Of a stretch of 13,554 nucleotides of DNA, positions 7,547 through 13,554 are shown piece by piece. Below the pieces are notes generated by a model. That model was not told where the DNA came from, did not search any database, and worked only from the letters and a program-made list of their open reading frames with translations. Made by a program: the position numbers and the translations under genes. The stretch's first letter is position 1; each line of letters starts with the position of its first letter. Source of the DNA: an uncultured Lachnospiraceae bacterium (GTDB lineage Bacteria > Bacillota > Clostridia > Lachnospirales > Lachnospiraceae); assembly GCA_934371475.1 (NCBI GenBank), contig CAKRNX010000051.1:1-13554 (forward strand), read 5' to 3'.

Positions 7547-8593
7547 ACGTGTGGAGAGAAATTCCATCTCTTTCTGTCCTGCCTCGTCTGTGGGATACCG
7601 CTGCACATAGTTCTCCGCTTTCTCTTTTGCCGTGGCAAAGTCGAGCTTTCTCTCATAGACAACGATCTCGTTGAAATACAGTTCCTGTTTCCCCGTATCT
7701 TCCTCCGCGGACAGCCCCTGACTGATATACGTCAGCGCCTGATCGTAATCCCCGGACTCAATGCTGCACAGTGCCAGCCCGTTACATGCCTCCGCACTGT
7801 TCTGATCGAGCTGCTGGAGCGTTCCGTACATGGACGCCGCGTGCGTATAATCCTCCTGTGCCAGATAAATCCTGCCCATCAGATACATGGCGGGCAGGTA
7901 CTTCTCCTCCACCGGGGAGAGCAGTACACTCTGCGCCTGGTCGTACTGTTCCAAATAATAATAAATCTGACCAATACGGTAATAATCATCTGCACTTTTC
8001 GGTGTAATATTCAGCGCTGTCTGCAGATAATCATCTCCCAGAGCCGACAGATTTCTGCTCTCATAGCTCTCATAAATATTCAGATAAAGCGTATAATCCT
8101 GAGGCGTCTGTGCAACGGCCGCGTCGAAATCTTCTTTGGCTTTATCCTGAAAATCCTCATTCAGATAGCTGGCTCCTCTCAGATACAGCGCATCTGCCGT
8201 ATCCGCCTGTCCCGCCAGTATCATATTGCAGGTCTCGATAGTCCCATCATAATCTTTCTGACGATACTGGGCAGATGCCTTATACAGGCGGATATCCCGC
8301 ACTGTCTCCGGCATCTTGCTGTCTGTGGCGGACAGCGCCTCATCAAAGGCATTCACTGCCTCATCGTACTGTGCCATCCCCATATATGCCATGCCCATTC
8401 CCCGATAAGCCAGCACCACATCTTCCCCGTCTGCGGCCGCCTGCTTAAAATCATCCAGTGCTCCGGAATAGTCCAGCGCCTCAATGGCAGCCATTCCCTG
8501 CGCGGTCTTCTCACCGCCGGCGCTTCTGCCCACACATCCGCCGAGACCGAACGCGGTGCAGGCAGCCAGTATCAGTATTCCATATTTTTTCAT
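7544..8593 (-). CDS. TPR-repeat lipoprotein
   Basis: This 349-residue protein starts with a lipoprotein signal: Lys2-Lys3, a hydrophobic stretch at about 4-19 and lipobox LGGC with Cys20. It should be anchored to the outer face of the cytoplasmic membrane. The rest is a run of about eight to nine tetratricopeptide-like helical pairs, for example AYRGMGMAYMGMAQYDEAVNAF-type and ALYLRGASYL-type units, ending near residue 345. TPR arrays bind protein partners; the partner cannot be read from the sequence. The ATG at 8593 has AAGGA seven bases upstream. The TAG stop (7544-7546) is the outermost part of the family 1 repeat terminus, so the natural C-terminus may have been slightly different before insertion. 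The gene follows a deacetylase and a DUF2007-like gene on the same strand after a 182-nt gap, which suggests an envelope role but not necessarily one transcript. Confidence 0.9.
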   Translation of the reverse strand: MKKYGILILAACTAFGLGGCVGRSAGGEKTAQGMAAIEALDYSGALDDFKQAAADGEDVVLAYRGMGMAYMGMAQYDEAVNAFDEALSATDSKMPETVRDIRLYKASAQYRQKDYDGTIETCNMILAGQADTADALYLRGASYLNEDFQDKAKEDFDAAVAQTPQDYTLYLNIYESYESRNLSALGDDYLQTALNITPKSADDYYRIGQIYYYLEQYDQAQSVLLSPVEEKYLPAMYLMGRIYLAQEDYTHAASMYGTLQQLDQNSAEACNGLALCSIESGDYDQALTYISQGLSAEEDTGKQELYFNEIVVYERKLDFATAKEKAENYVQRYPTDEAGQKEMEFLSTR

Positions 8594-8648
8594 TCAATTC
8601 TTCCTTATTATTTCTGTTCTTTCTGATGAAGTATTTCCACTCATATTC

Positions 8649-8675
8649 AGGAATGCCCCGGCATTCTTGCTGCGA
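8649..8675 (+). repeat. Family 2 hairpin repeat, copy C (short)
   Basis: AGGAATGCC-CC-GGCATTCTT followed by GCTGCGA. The last 25 bases (8651-8675) are identical to 10662-10686 of copy B, after which similarity fades (GATGCCCC against AGTGTGCA). It lies 56 nt upstream of the TPR lipoprotein start, in the opposite orientation to that gene. The surrounding gap 8594-8775 otherwise shows only weak promoter-like AT-rich stretches near 8600-8630. Confidence 0.65.
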
Positions 8676-8775
8676 GATGCCCCACCTCTTCAGCCGGAAA
8701 CAAAATCTCTGCGAGCTTGCGTCAACCGAAACGGGATGCAGATGCAGAAGTGTGCGGACAGCACTTATTCTCAGA

Positions 8776-9126
8776 CTAACGAATAGACGAAACAAGCGAT
8801 ACCAGAATCATCACCACCACTGCCGCCACCACCAGCCAGCTAATAATATTTCTGGCACGGCTGCTTTCCTCTTTGCGATTCTCCGGCGATGTGGTCTGGA
8901 TCGGTTCAAAAATCTCAAGGATCTCCTGTGCCTTCTGCACATCTCCCTCAGACACCGCAATCTCTTCTCCCATCACAGAACCGCCCATATAAATATCCTT
9001 GATGCCGCCCCGGCGGATCGCCACAATTCCGTTCTTTTCCAGCTGCTCAATGATCTGGTCTGCCTCAATGCGGTTTGCCGCATATTTAACCGTAATAAAT
9101 CTTACTCTGTCCTGATCCTTACCCAT
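8776..9126 (-). CDS. DUF2007-like small membrane protein
   Basis: A 116-residue protein. Residues 8-75 resemble the DUF2007 fold (putative prokaryotic signal-transducing, PII-like): an opening strand RFITVKYAANRIEADQIIEQLEKNGIVAI, a Gly-rich loop near 40-53 (RRGGIKDIYMGGSVMG), then EEIAVSEGDVQKAQEILE. A charged linker (about 78-92) leads to one C-terminal membrane helix at about 94-113, so the soluble domain is probably cytoplasmic with a tail anchor. The ATG at 9126 has AGGAGGA four bases upstream, placed inside the 22-nt gap after the deacetylase stop; the two genes are almost certainly co-transcribed. The family's function is not established. The link to wall modification is inferred from the neighbour only. 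Confidence 0.8.
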   Translation of the reverse strand: MGKDQDRVRFITVKYAANRIEADQIIEQLEKNGIVAIRRGGIKDIYMGGSVMGEEIAVSEGDVQKAQEILEIFEPIQTTSPENRKEESSRARNIISWLVVAAVVVMILVSLVSSIR

Positions 9127-9148
9127 AGTATCCTCCTGACTGCGTCTG

Positions 9149-10624
9149 TCACATCGGCGGCACCGGCGTAGGTCTGTTGCTGTCCCATGCCTGGCTGACG
9201 TCGAACAGATCGCTCAACATATCCGGATTGTAATACATCCGGTATCCGTCCAGATTTCTGCGTCCCTGACGCATATAAGTATTGCCAAACTGCACCCAGT
9301 ACTGGCTGGAATCTACGTTGCAGAAAATACTGAAGCCCTGGCTCTTTAAATACGTAAAGAACTGATTGTCAGTCGTGTAGGGCTGCCAGTCTCCGATATC
9401 TGCGCCAAACGCGAAAATCAGGACATCAGTGCCTCCCACAATCGGAGCCACATTGTCAAGCCATCTCTGTGTATCCTGCACGGTAGCATCATAGCCGTAA
9501 CCCAGCGGGTTAATGTGTCCCCAGGTGTGGCTGGCAAACTCCCAGCCCTCCGCTTTCATGGCATCCGCTACCTTCGTCGCTTCATCTACCTCGCTCTGCC
9601 AGTCAAAATCCGGATGCTCATCAAAAAACTTCTGCTGGTACTGCGTCACGCGCCCCGCCTCTCTGGTGCGGTATACCTCATCCGTCCGGTATCCCAGTAC
9701 GCCTTCATAGCCGGTGAGAGCCACGATGCCTTTATGGCCGTGATAGGAGAAATCCGGATGCTCCTTCACAAATGTATCAATCAGCGGAACCATGTCGTAA
9801 TCTCCCACGGAAATGGAACCATCGTCCTCCACGTAAGTATTTTTCACATCTCCGTTCTCGTCCACCACCAGCTTCTGTGCAAATCCATCGCCGTCCATAT
9901 AATGGTAGTAGCTCACATCATCCTGCGAAAGCACAAACGGTTTCTTCCCGGAAGGCAGCATGACCTCTTTCCTTGACACCGTGCCATCCTCATTCACCTG
10001 ACACATATCATGAAGGCTCACCATCACAAATCCCCGGTCGTACATCTGCTGAATAATGCTGTTAAACTCGGAAATCGTCGTCATAACCTGATTGTACCCG
10101 GCCTCTTTCTCATCCCCGTCAAACGCTTTAGCATCGTCCTTGACCAGTGTATGGAAAAACACATGCGTGATCTGGTCGATCGGATAGGAAACACAGGATG
10201 CCTTTGTCTGCTGATATTCTGCCACCGCACTCTGATACTCTGCGTTGCTGTCATAACCGGGAGCTGACTGCAGCAGCTGTATCGCACCGTCATAGTCGTA
10301 CTGAGCCGCCAGCTGATCCGCCTGGCTCTTTATGTTATCAGATGTACTCTGGCTCCCTGTGCCGGAAACGTCCGTCTGCGCATCCCCGCTTTGGGATGCC
10401 GTCCCTCCTGCCATTTGGCCGCCGCCCTGCTGCTCAATCAGCTGCTGCTCCCTGGCCTGTCTCTGCGCTTTCTCTTTTCTGGTAGAAATCAGCTCGGCCG
10501 TCAGGATCACAGCCAGCACAATCACTATAATCAACAGCAGCACAATTATGCACTTCATAATCAGTTCATTTTTTCGTCGTTTGCTTCTCCTCTGCTGGAG
10601 ACGTCTGTCTCTCTCGTCATCCAT
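9149..10624 (-). CDS. Membrane-anchored polysaccharide deacetylase-family protein
   Basis: A 491-residue protein with a very basic cytoplasmic N-terminus (about 10-20), one membrane helix at about 23-45, a Gln/Ser/Gly-rich linker (about 50-100), a short TPR-like helical stretch (about 100-145) and an extracellular NodB-homology (CE4) domain. The metal-site motifs look present: SQDD at 233-236 in place of the usual TFDD, and SHTWGH at 365-370 for the His-x3-His pair. Enzymes of this group remove acetyl groups from cell-wall or capsule amino sugars; the substrate here is unknown. The start was set at the ATG at 10624 because AGGGGAG precedes it by four bases; an in-frame ATG at 10651 lacks a good ribosome binding site. 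It leads the DUF2007-like gene by 22 nt and is divergent from the C39-like peptidase gene. Confidence 0.87.
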   Translation of the reverse strand: MDDERDRRLQQRRSKRRKNELIMKCIIVLLLIIVIVLAVILTAELISTRKEKAQRQAREQQLIEQQGGGQMAGGTASQSGDAQTDVSGTGSQSTSDNIKSQADQLAAQYDYDGAIQLLQSAPGYDSNAEYQSAVAEYQQTKASCVSYPIDQITHVFFHTLVKDDAKAFDGDEKEAGYNQVMTTISEFNSIIQQMYDRGFVMVSLHDMCQVNEDGTVSRKEVMLPSGKKPFVLSQDDVSYYHYMDGDGFAQKLVVDENGDVKNTYVEDDGSISVGDYDMVPLIDTFVKEHPDFSYHGHKGIVALTGYEGVLGYRTDEVYRTREAGRVTQYQQKFFDEHPDFDWQSEVDEATKVADAMKAEGWEFASHTWGHINPLGYGYDATVQDTQRWLDNVAPIVGGTDVLIFAFGADIGDWQPYTTDNQFFTYLKSQGFSIFCNVDSSQYWVQFGNTYMRQGRRNLDGYRMYYNPDMLSDLFDVSQAWDSNRPTPVPPM

Positions 10625-10659
10625 ATTGCTCCCCTCTTTCCTGTTCCCCATAATTATTT

Positions 10660-10722
10660 AAGAATGCCCCGGCATTCTTGCTGCGAAGTGTGCACCATAC
10701 ATCTGCATGACATACTTCTCCT
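10660..10722 (+). repeat. Family 2 hairpin repeat, copy B (63 bp)
   Basis: Begins AAGAATGCC-CC-GGCATTCTT, then GCTGCGA, and ends GACATACTTCTCCT. A second possible stem pairs GAAGTGTG (10685-10692) with CATACTTC (10711-10718). It matches copy A at 52 of 63 positions without gaps. It lies 36 nt upstream of the deacetylase start in the opposite orientation, inside the 487-base divergent region 10625-11111. Confidence 0.75.
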
Positions 10723-10802
10723 TCGCTGGCCATATCTGTTCTGCATGGCCCGCTGTTTTTCCATACTATCACACTTTGCCAGCTGAGAAAAGTGATTTAG
10801 GA

Positions 10803-10862
10803 TTAAGATTTCTCTAATCTTAAGATTTCTTTTATCTTTTTCCCTGAGCTTTCTGCTACAAT
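10803..10862 (+). promoter_or_regulatory. Operator-like palindrome/tandem repeat and extended -10 promoter for the C39-like gene
   Basis: TTAAGATT (10803-10810) is mirrored by AATCTTAA (10816-10823) across five bases, and 10816-10827 (AATCTTAAGATT) is itself a perfect 12-bp palindrome. The 11-mer TTAAGATTTCT occurs at 10803 and 10820, 17 bp apart, with further matching bases after each. Downstream, TGCTACAAT (10854-10862) is an extended -10 box, with no good -35 at the expected place (about 10834-10839), right where the repeats end. This is the layout of an activator-dependent promoter. The regulator is unknown. The site lies between divergent genes and could also act on the deacetylase. Confidence 0.55.
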
Positions 10863-10988
10863 AAATAAATCAAGATACGATCCTGGCATTTTTTACTTCA
10901 TACACAAAACAGTCTGAAAAACCGAGTCAAACGGATATTCACAGCCCGCCTCGCTGCATGCCCATAACAGAATAACTGCTCCGCAGTG

Positions 10989-11018
10989 TATCAGGAGGAA
11001 CCTGCACTCCTCCTGATA
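10989..11018 (+). promoter_or_regulatory. Strong hairpin in the leader of the C39-like gene
   Basis: TATCAGGAGGA (10989-10999) pairs perfectly with TCCTCCTGATA (11008-11018) around an eight-base loop. A smaller stem, ACTGC/GCAGT (10975-10987), lies directly before it. The left arm contains AGGAGGA, a ribosome-binding-like sequence that would be buried. No T run follows directly, so it is not a clear terminator. It is about 95 nt upstream of the gene start. Confidence 0.5.
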
Positions 11019-11111
11019 TCAGCAGACCCCCATCCGCTGCTTTACTTATTGTTTTTCACAATTGAAGCAGAAGGCTTACTTGATTCGGTGAAATCATACA
11101 AGGGAGATTCT

Positions 11112-11971
11112 ATGATAAGAGAACATAAGATACCGCGGGAATACGTTTCCGGCAACACGCCTGATGCTTCCCGCCAGCAAACCGACACATATATGACAGA
11201 TTCTGCACCTTATTACACCGGTTACGATGATCCTCTGCCGCCGAAGGCTCTGCCCCGTTCCTCACACAAAAAGAAGGCAGGGAAATTCCGCCGCCTTCTT
11301 CCGGTTCTGTTATTACTTTTTGCCATTGCCGCCGCTGCGATCGGCTGGCAGATCTTCTTACGTTTCCGGATGATCTGCAGGATTTTGCCCGCAAATACCC
11401 CGAAGCCAGCCAGTTTGTCCGGGACTATCCGCTCAAACACAATGCGGATCCTGTGATTGATGTCTCATCTGAGGTAATCCCCGGAGAGATCCCGCTCTTT
11501 ATCCAGTGGGATGAGCGCTGGGGATACCATACATACGGGAGCGGCTGCATGGGAATGACCGGCTGCGGACCGACCTGTCTGTCCATGGTCTACTGCGGCC
11601 TTACCGGCGATCCGCAGTGGGATCCCTGGAGCATGGCTCGGTATGCCGAGTCCCAAGGATACTATGTCCCCGGCGAAGGCAGCTCCTGGGAACTGATGAC
11701 CGAGGGAGCCTGGCAGCTCGGACTGTATGCCGACTACGGCACCGTCAGCGCCGATTATATCTGGCAAAACCTTTCCCCGGCCACACCGATCATCGCTTCC
11801 ATGTCCCCCGGCGACTTTACCTACGGCGGACACTTTATCGTCCTCACCGGCTTCGATGAAGACGGAAACATCCTCGTCAATGACCCCAACAGCCCGGCCA
11901 ACAGTTCCCATTCCTGGACAATGGAGACACTGCTGCCTCAGATCGCGAGTCTGTGGCTGTTCTCTGCCTAG
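11112..11971 (+). pseudogene. C39-like (papain-fold) peptidase, membrane-anchored, frameshifted
   Basis: Two reading frames together make one recognisable protein of about 287 codons. The first (ATG at 11112, GGGAG five bases upstream) gives a polar, Pro-rich N-terminus, a basic stretch near 53-61 and a membrane helix at about 62-82, then runs out of frame to a stop at 11454-11456. The second, shifted by -1, is open from about 11351 and reads FPDDLQDFARKYPEA before the peptidase domain. That domain has the C39-like triad: Cys (TGCGPTC, codon 11564-11566), His (YGGHFIVLTGF, codon 11831-11833) and Asp (VNDPN, codon 11882-11884). The change of frame falls at about 11355-11368, equivalent to one missing base. 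I saw no slippery heptamer and no ribosome binding site for internal initiation, so disruption or a sequencing error is likelier than programmed frameshifting. Confidence 0.75.
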
Positions 11972-11974
11972 AAT

Positions 11975-12010
11975 CCTCAGATGCGGAAATGGTTTTTCAA
12001 GCACACTCTA
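11975..12010. repeat. Family 1 repeat end remnant between convergent genes
   Basis: The last 18 bases (11993-12010, TTTTTCAAGCACACTCTA) match the full-copy terminus at 16 of 18 positions. The preceding CAGATGCGGAAATGG matches CAGATCGCGGAAATGG of the full copy with one base missing. The opposite end is not present. It fills nearly all of the 36-nt gap between the C39-like gene and the choloylglycine hydrolase gene and contributes the latter's TAG stop. Confidence 0.75.
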
Positions 12011-12976
12011 GTTCTGCATAAAAATCTGCTCTTCCTGCCGCATCGGATAGCGGATCAGGGCACTGCCCTCCAGATCTTCCCGGTGCATATCCACCGCACT
12101 GATCTGATGATTGGTATATGTCGTATAGTAATAAATCCCCTTCGTGGCATTGCAGCAGGAAGTGTAGATGGTGATCTCATATGCGCCTTCTTTCACCTCA
12201 CAGCATCCGCGCTGCTGTTCCACTGATCCCAGGATGTGGAAAAACTGTCCGACGCTCTCCCGTTCCGTCTCTGCGGAAACTGCATTCATTTTTGTAAATG
12301 CCACACGTACAAAACGTGACGTGGAGGAAAGATCACCCGGAAGTCCAAGCGCCCCCATGCCGCGGCTGTAAGCCTGCAACGGCAGCTGCCAGTGATTCTC
12401 CGGCTGGGACGGCGAGAGCTGCATATACCGGTTCAGCCCGAACATCTGATACGGGAACGGCGGATTGTTCGTCATGACGCCCACCGGATTGTCATAGACT
12501 TTCAGTCCCTCCGCCACGGACTCCACCGTGATTGCCTCATCCTGATCTGCAATCATCCAGTGCAGCTGAGCCGCCGGATACTGCGGGCTGAACACAGTCC
12601 CCATCAGATTCATCCTGTCTAACAGTTCTCTGGCTTCCTTTACCGACGCGCACTGGCTCAAGATCCAGGGAATAAATTCAAACTGCGCTACATTGTCTTT
12701 TCCGTCTGCTTCCCGGCAATAGACCGCATTTCCCACAAAATTCAGACCCGCCATTCCAAGCCCCTTCTCATTCACCGCATCATAATACAGAGGATAATCC
12801 TCCGCCACATGCGCCATGCCGATCATCGCGTAATGATGTTCCCTCAGCCCCATATAACGGAACCGGAAGGGATAATTGCGGGGCGTCACAGTAATCTCTT
12901 CCCCGTAGGAAAACTCGTAATCCAGTGTTCTTCCCATATAGAAATCTTTCGTCTTATAAACTGCTGCCGTACACAT
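12008..12976 (-). CDS. Choloylglycine hydrolase family protein (bile salt hydrolase / penicillin V acylase type)
   Basis: A 322-residue N-terminal-nucleophile amidase. Removing Met1 exposes Cys2 as nucleophile. The family's other active-site residues appear as Arg16 and Asp19 (MGRTLDYEFSYG), Asn79/Asn83 in GLNFVGNAVY, the Asn170-Asn171 pair in MTNNPPFPYQ and Arg221 in SSTSRFVRVAF. Bile salt hydrolases split glycine or taurine from conjugated bile acids; close relatives hydrolyse penicillin V or acyl-homoserine lactones. The Asn-rich 79-83 segment and the many family-typical motifs favour bile salts, but specificity is inference. No signal peptide, so cytoplasmic. The ATG at 12976 has AGAGGTG seven bases upstream and lies 23 nt inside the upstream GNAT gene. 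The TAG stop falls in a family 1 repeat terminus. Confidence 0.92.
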   Translation of the reverse strand: MCTAAVYKTKDFYMGRTLDYEFSYGEEITVTPRNYPFRFRYMGLREHHYAMIGMAHVAEDYPLYYDAVNEKGLGMAGLNFVGNAVYCREADGKDNVAQFEFIPWILSQCASVKEARELLDRMNLMGTVFSPQYPAAQLHWMIADQDEAITVESVAEGLKVYDNPVGVMTNNPPFPYQMFGLNRYMQLSPSQPENHWQLPLQAYSRGMGALGLPGDLSSTSRFVRVAFTKMNAVSAETERESVGQFFHILGSVEQQRGCCEVKEGAYEITIYTSCCNATKGIYYYTTYTNHQISAVDMHREDLEGSALIRYPMRQEEQIFMQN

Positions 12977-13554
12977 GCTCTGTCACCTCTTTTAAAAATC
13001 TCTCCACTTCCTCCGTCTCCAGATCCGGAAACGGAATCACCGGCGCCGGATGCTCCGGATGCTCTCCCAGCATTTTTTCCATCCACACCATATGATACCA
13101 TCTGCCGAACTTGTAGCCGCAGTTGTGAAACTCTCCCACCATGCGGTATCCCATGTGGGTATGATACTCCACGCTGTTCCCTGTCAGATACTCGTCATCC
13201 TGCTCCGGATATCCGATGCAGGCATTCAGATTCAGAATATGCTGCATTCTGGAAATGCCTTCAATCGCAGCATAGAGCAGCTTCCCAATCCCATGTCTTT
13301 TCTGATCCTCCCGCACATAGATCGAAGTCTCTGCCGCCCAGTCATACGCAGCACGTCCCACAAACGGCCCGGTATACGCATAGCCGAGAAGCTGCGTTCC
13401 CCGCACAACCGCTACATAAGGATACTTTTTCAGTGTATTGCGGATCCTGGCCGCAAACTCCTCCTCCGTGGGCACATCATATTCAAACGTGATGGCTGTC
13501 TTTTCCACGTAAGGACGGTAAATATCTGACAGCGCCCCTGCATCCTCCGGCATC
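12954..13554 (-). CDS. GNAT family N-acetyltransferase (phosphinothricin acetyltransferase-like), 5' end beyond window
   Basis: About 200 codons are visible up to the right edge. The opening PEDAGALSDIYRPYVEKTAI and the following FEYDVPTEEEF match the Pat/Bar-like branch of the GNAT superfamily, which transfers acetyl from acetyl-CoA to small amines or amino-acid analogues. The acetyl-CoA pyrophosphate-binding loop is KRHGIGKLL (about residues 85-93 of the visible part). HMGYRMVGEFHNCGYKFGRWY follows, also typical, and the last 35 residues extend past the usual domain. A Met codon at 13551-13553 is probably internal, because family members have a few residues before PEDA. The substrate is unknown. 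The 3' end overlaps the choloylglycine hydrolase gene by 23 nt, so the two are co-transcribed and probably translationally coupled. Confidence 0.88.
   Translation of the reverse strand, partial: MPEDAGALSDIYRPYVEKTAITFEYDVPTEEEFAARIRNTLKKYPYVAVVRGTQLLGYAYTGPFVGRAAYDWAAETSIYVREDQKRHGIGKLLYAAIEGISRMQHILNLNACIGYPEQDDEYLTGNSVEYHTHMGYRMVGEFHNCGYKFGRWYHMVWMEKMLGEHPEHPAPVIPFPDLETEEVERFLKEVTEHVYGSSL

Noticed and set aside
11350..11375. Programmed -1 frameshifting in the C39-like gene
   Set aside because: No X-XXY-YYZ slippery heptamer in the overlap of the two frames and no obvious stem just downstream.
1..13554. CRISPR array, tRNA or rRNA genes, transposase or phage genes
   Set aside because: No regularly spaced direct repeats, no tRNA-like cloverleaf or rRNA sequence, and no such proteins in any frame that I could recognise.

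Overview
The window looks like a chromosomal segment of a gut Firmicute, most likely a Lachnospiraceae member (Blautia, Dorea or Ruminococcus torques group). The grounds are the ddl-murF-pth-mfd gene order, strong AGGAGG-type ribosome binding sites, balanced base composition, a bile salt hydrolase-family gene, and protein sequences that read like Clostridia homologues. The assignment is inference; no database search was possible. All genes lie on the minus strand except one disrupted plus-strand gene at 11112-11971.

Layout, in minus-strand transcription order from the right edge. (1) 13554-12008: a 5'-truncated GNAT acetyltransferase overlaps by 23 nt a choloylglycine hydrolase-family gene (bile salt hydrolase or penicillin V acylase type). 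(2) 11112-11971 (+): a membrane-anchored C39-like peptidase gene, convergent with the hydrolase and broken by a one-base frameshift just after its membrane segment. (3) 10625-11111: a 487-base divergent intergenic region with a palindromic, tandemly repeated operator-like site, an extended -10 promoter, a strong hairpin and a dispersed repeat. (4) 10624-7544: an envelope-related set made of a membrane-anchored polysaccharide deacetylase, a small DUF2007-like membrane protein and a TPR lipoprotein. (5) 7358-6114: GTPase HflX. (6) 5956-1: a promoter, then ddl, murF, pth and mfd (3' end cut by the left edge). ddl, murF and pth are packed with a 2-nt gap and a 10-nt overlap, joining D-Ala-D-Ala synthesis and its attachment to the peptidoglycan precursor with peptidyl-tRNA recycling and transcription-coupled repair.

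Two families of short non-coding repeats sit between the genes. Family 1 has 18-bp inverted termini (TAGAGCGTGTTTGAAAAA) bounded by TA, like a MITE. One complete 132-bp copy is symmetric end to end (7415-7546), one internally deleted 75-bp copy forms the ddl leader (5872-5946), and one end remnant lies between the two convergent genes (11975-12010). Two of the copies supply the TAG stop codon of the adjacent gene. Family 2 carries an AATGCC..GGCATT hairpin followed by GCTGCGA; it has two 63-bp copies that differ only by transitions (6000-6062 and 10660-10722) and one shorter copy (8649-8675). I saw no RNA genes, CRISPR array, transposase or phage gene. The most unusual content is this repeat architecture and the divergent control region, rather than a new protein system.
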